DNA of 64,000 nucleotides from Bacillota bacterium (GTDB lineage Bacteria; Bacillota; Clostridia; Acetivibrionales; DTU013), in assembly GCA_023418915.1 (NCBI GenBank), contig JAEZYU010000021.1, forward strand, positions 15,512-79,511, in the 5' to 3' direction. Below are positions 63,810 to 64,000 of the stretch, piece by piece. Position 1 is the first letter of the stretch. Every line of letters starts with the position of its first letter. The translations under genes and the position numbers were made by a program. A model generated the notes under the pieces. That model was not told where the DNA came from and ran no database searches. It was given only the letters and a program-made list of their open reading frames with translations.

Positions 63810-64000
63810 TTATATCCTGTTTACACCTGATTCTACAGCGGCGCGTGAAACTGCTTTGGCTACTCTGTCTGCTACTCTGGGGTCAAACGGTGCCGGAATT
63901 ACATATTCCGAACTCAATTCTTCATCAGAGATCAGTTCTGCTATGGCTCTTGCCGCAGCGATCTTCATCTCATCATTGATATCACTTGCTCTTACATCCA
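63810..64000 (-). CDS. Malic enzyme (NAD-dependent), C-terminal part
   Basis: The minus-strand frame ends at a TAA at 63810-63812 and runs off the right edge, with no stop in 63 codons. The visible end reads DVRASDINDEMKIAAARAIA, then LISDEELSSEYVIPAPFDPR and VAKAVSRAAVESGV, which matches the conserved C-terminus of the decarboxylating malate dehydrogenases. It oxidises malate to pyruvate and CO2. Everything upstream, including the active site, is outside the window. Confidence 0.9.
   Translation of the reverse strand, partial: DVRASDINDEMKIAAARAIAELISDEELSSEYVIPAPFDPRVADRVAKAVSRAAVESGVNRI

Overview
ORGANISM. The window looks like a chromosomal segment of a strictly anaerobic, moderate-GC Bacillota (class Clostridia). 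This rests on clostridial-type genes: an N-terminal CX2CX8CX5C hybrid-cluster protein, the GGGtGRT/NifU-like pair, a FloA-NfeD operon, an archaeal-type second aspartyl-tRNA synthetase, the paired radical-SAM and DUF4130 DNA-repair proteins, and strong AGGAGG ribosome sites with TTGACA/TATAAT promoters. The species cannot be named from the sequence alone. No transposase, integrase, phage gene, rRNA or CRISPR array is visible. LAYOUT 1-30 kb. This is mostly single genes and short operons of housekeeping or stress type. In order: a membrane-anchored protein cut by the left edge with an ABC ATPase (both -); manA; the GGGtGRT pair; a TPR lipoprotein, a DUF4177 protein and the glycogen branching enzyme glgB. 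Next comes a minus-strand block 9.8-13.9 kb in which a LytTR response regulator and its likely sensor kinase flank nfeD, floA and a small unknown gene. Then a tRNA-Met/tRNA-Glu unit, a TIGR03915/TIGR03916-type DNA-repair pair, a thioesterase, a Crp/Fnr regulator divergent from hcp with a palindromic operator between them, topB, asnA, ku, an epimerase, tadA and tRNA-Ser. LAYOUT 30-46 kb. Two tandem paralogous lipoproteins; a PAS protein next to an AraC regulator with a similar PAS-like sensor; a structured promoter-to-terminator RNA region ahead of an AspS2-type synthetase; a DMT transporter; a PIN-PhoH protein; two alpha/beta hydrolases; a 1-phosphofructokinase-like kinase; an acyl-CoA synthetase; and an MFS transporter with a chemoreceptor. 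LAYOUT 46.5-60.6 kb. An all-minus sugar catabolic locus: HAD phosphatase, FGGY kinase and DeoR regulator in one unit; an inositol-dehydrogenase-like oxidoreductase, a zinc alcohol dehydrogenase and an L-fucose-isomerase-like protein in a second; and a ribose-type ABC importer with a sugar isomerase and a second oxidoreductase in a third. The second and third units have near-consensus promoters with TCGTTT-type boxes spaced exactly 10 bp just upstream, the pattern expected of a DeoR-family (AgaR-like) operator. The third unit begins with an in-frame internally deleted D-tagatose/psicose-3-epimerase remnant. A 31-bp repeat lies in inverted orientation at the two ends of the locus, with a shorter copy inside. 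The substrate is unknown. LAYOUT 60.6-64 kb. A LarA-type nickel-dependent racemase, a class I-like aminotransferase, and the C-terminus of malic enzyme running off the right edge on the minus strand.
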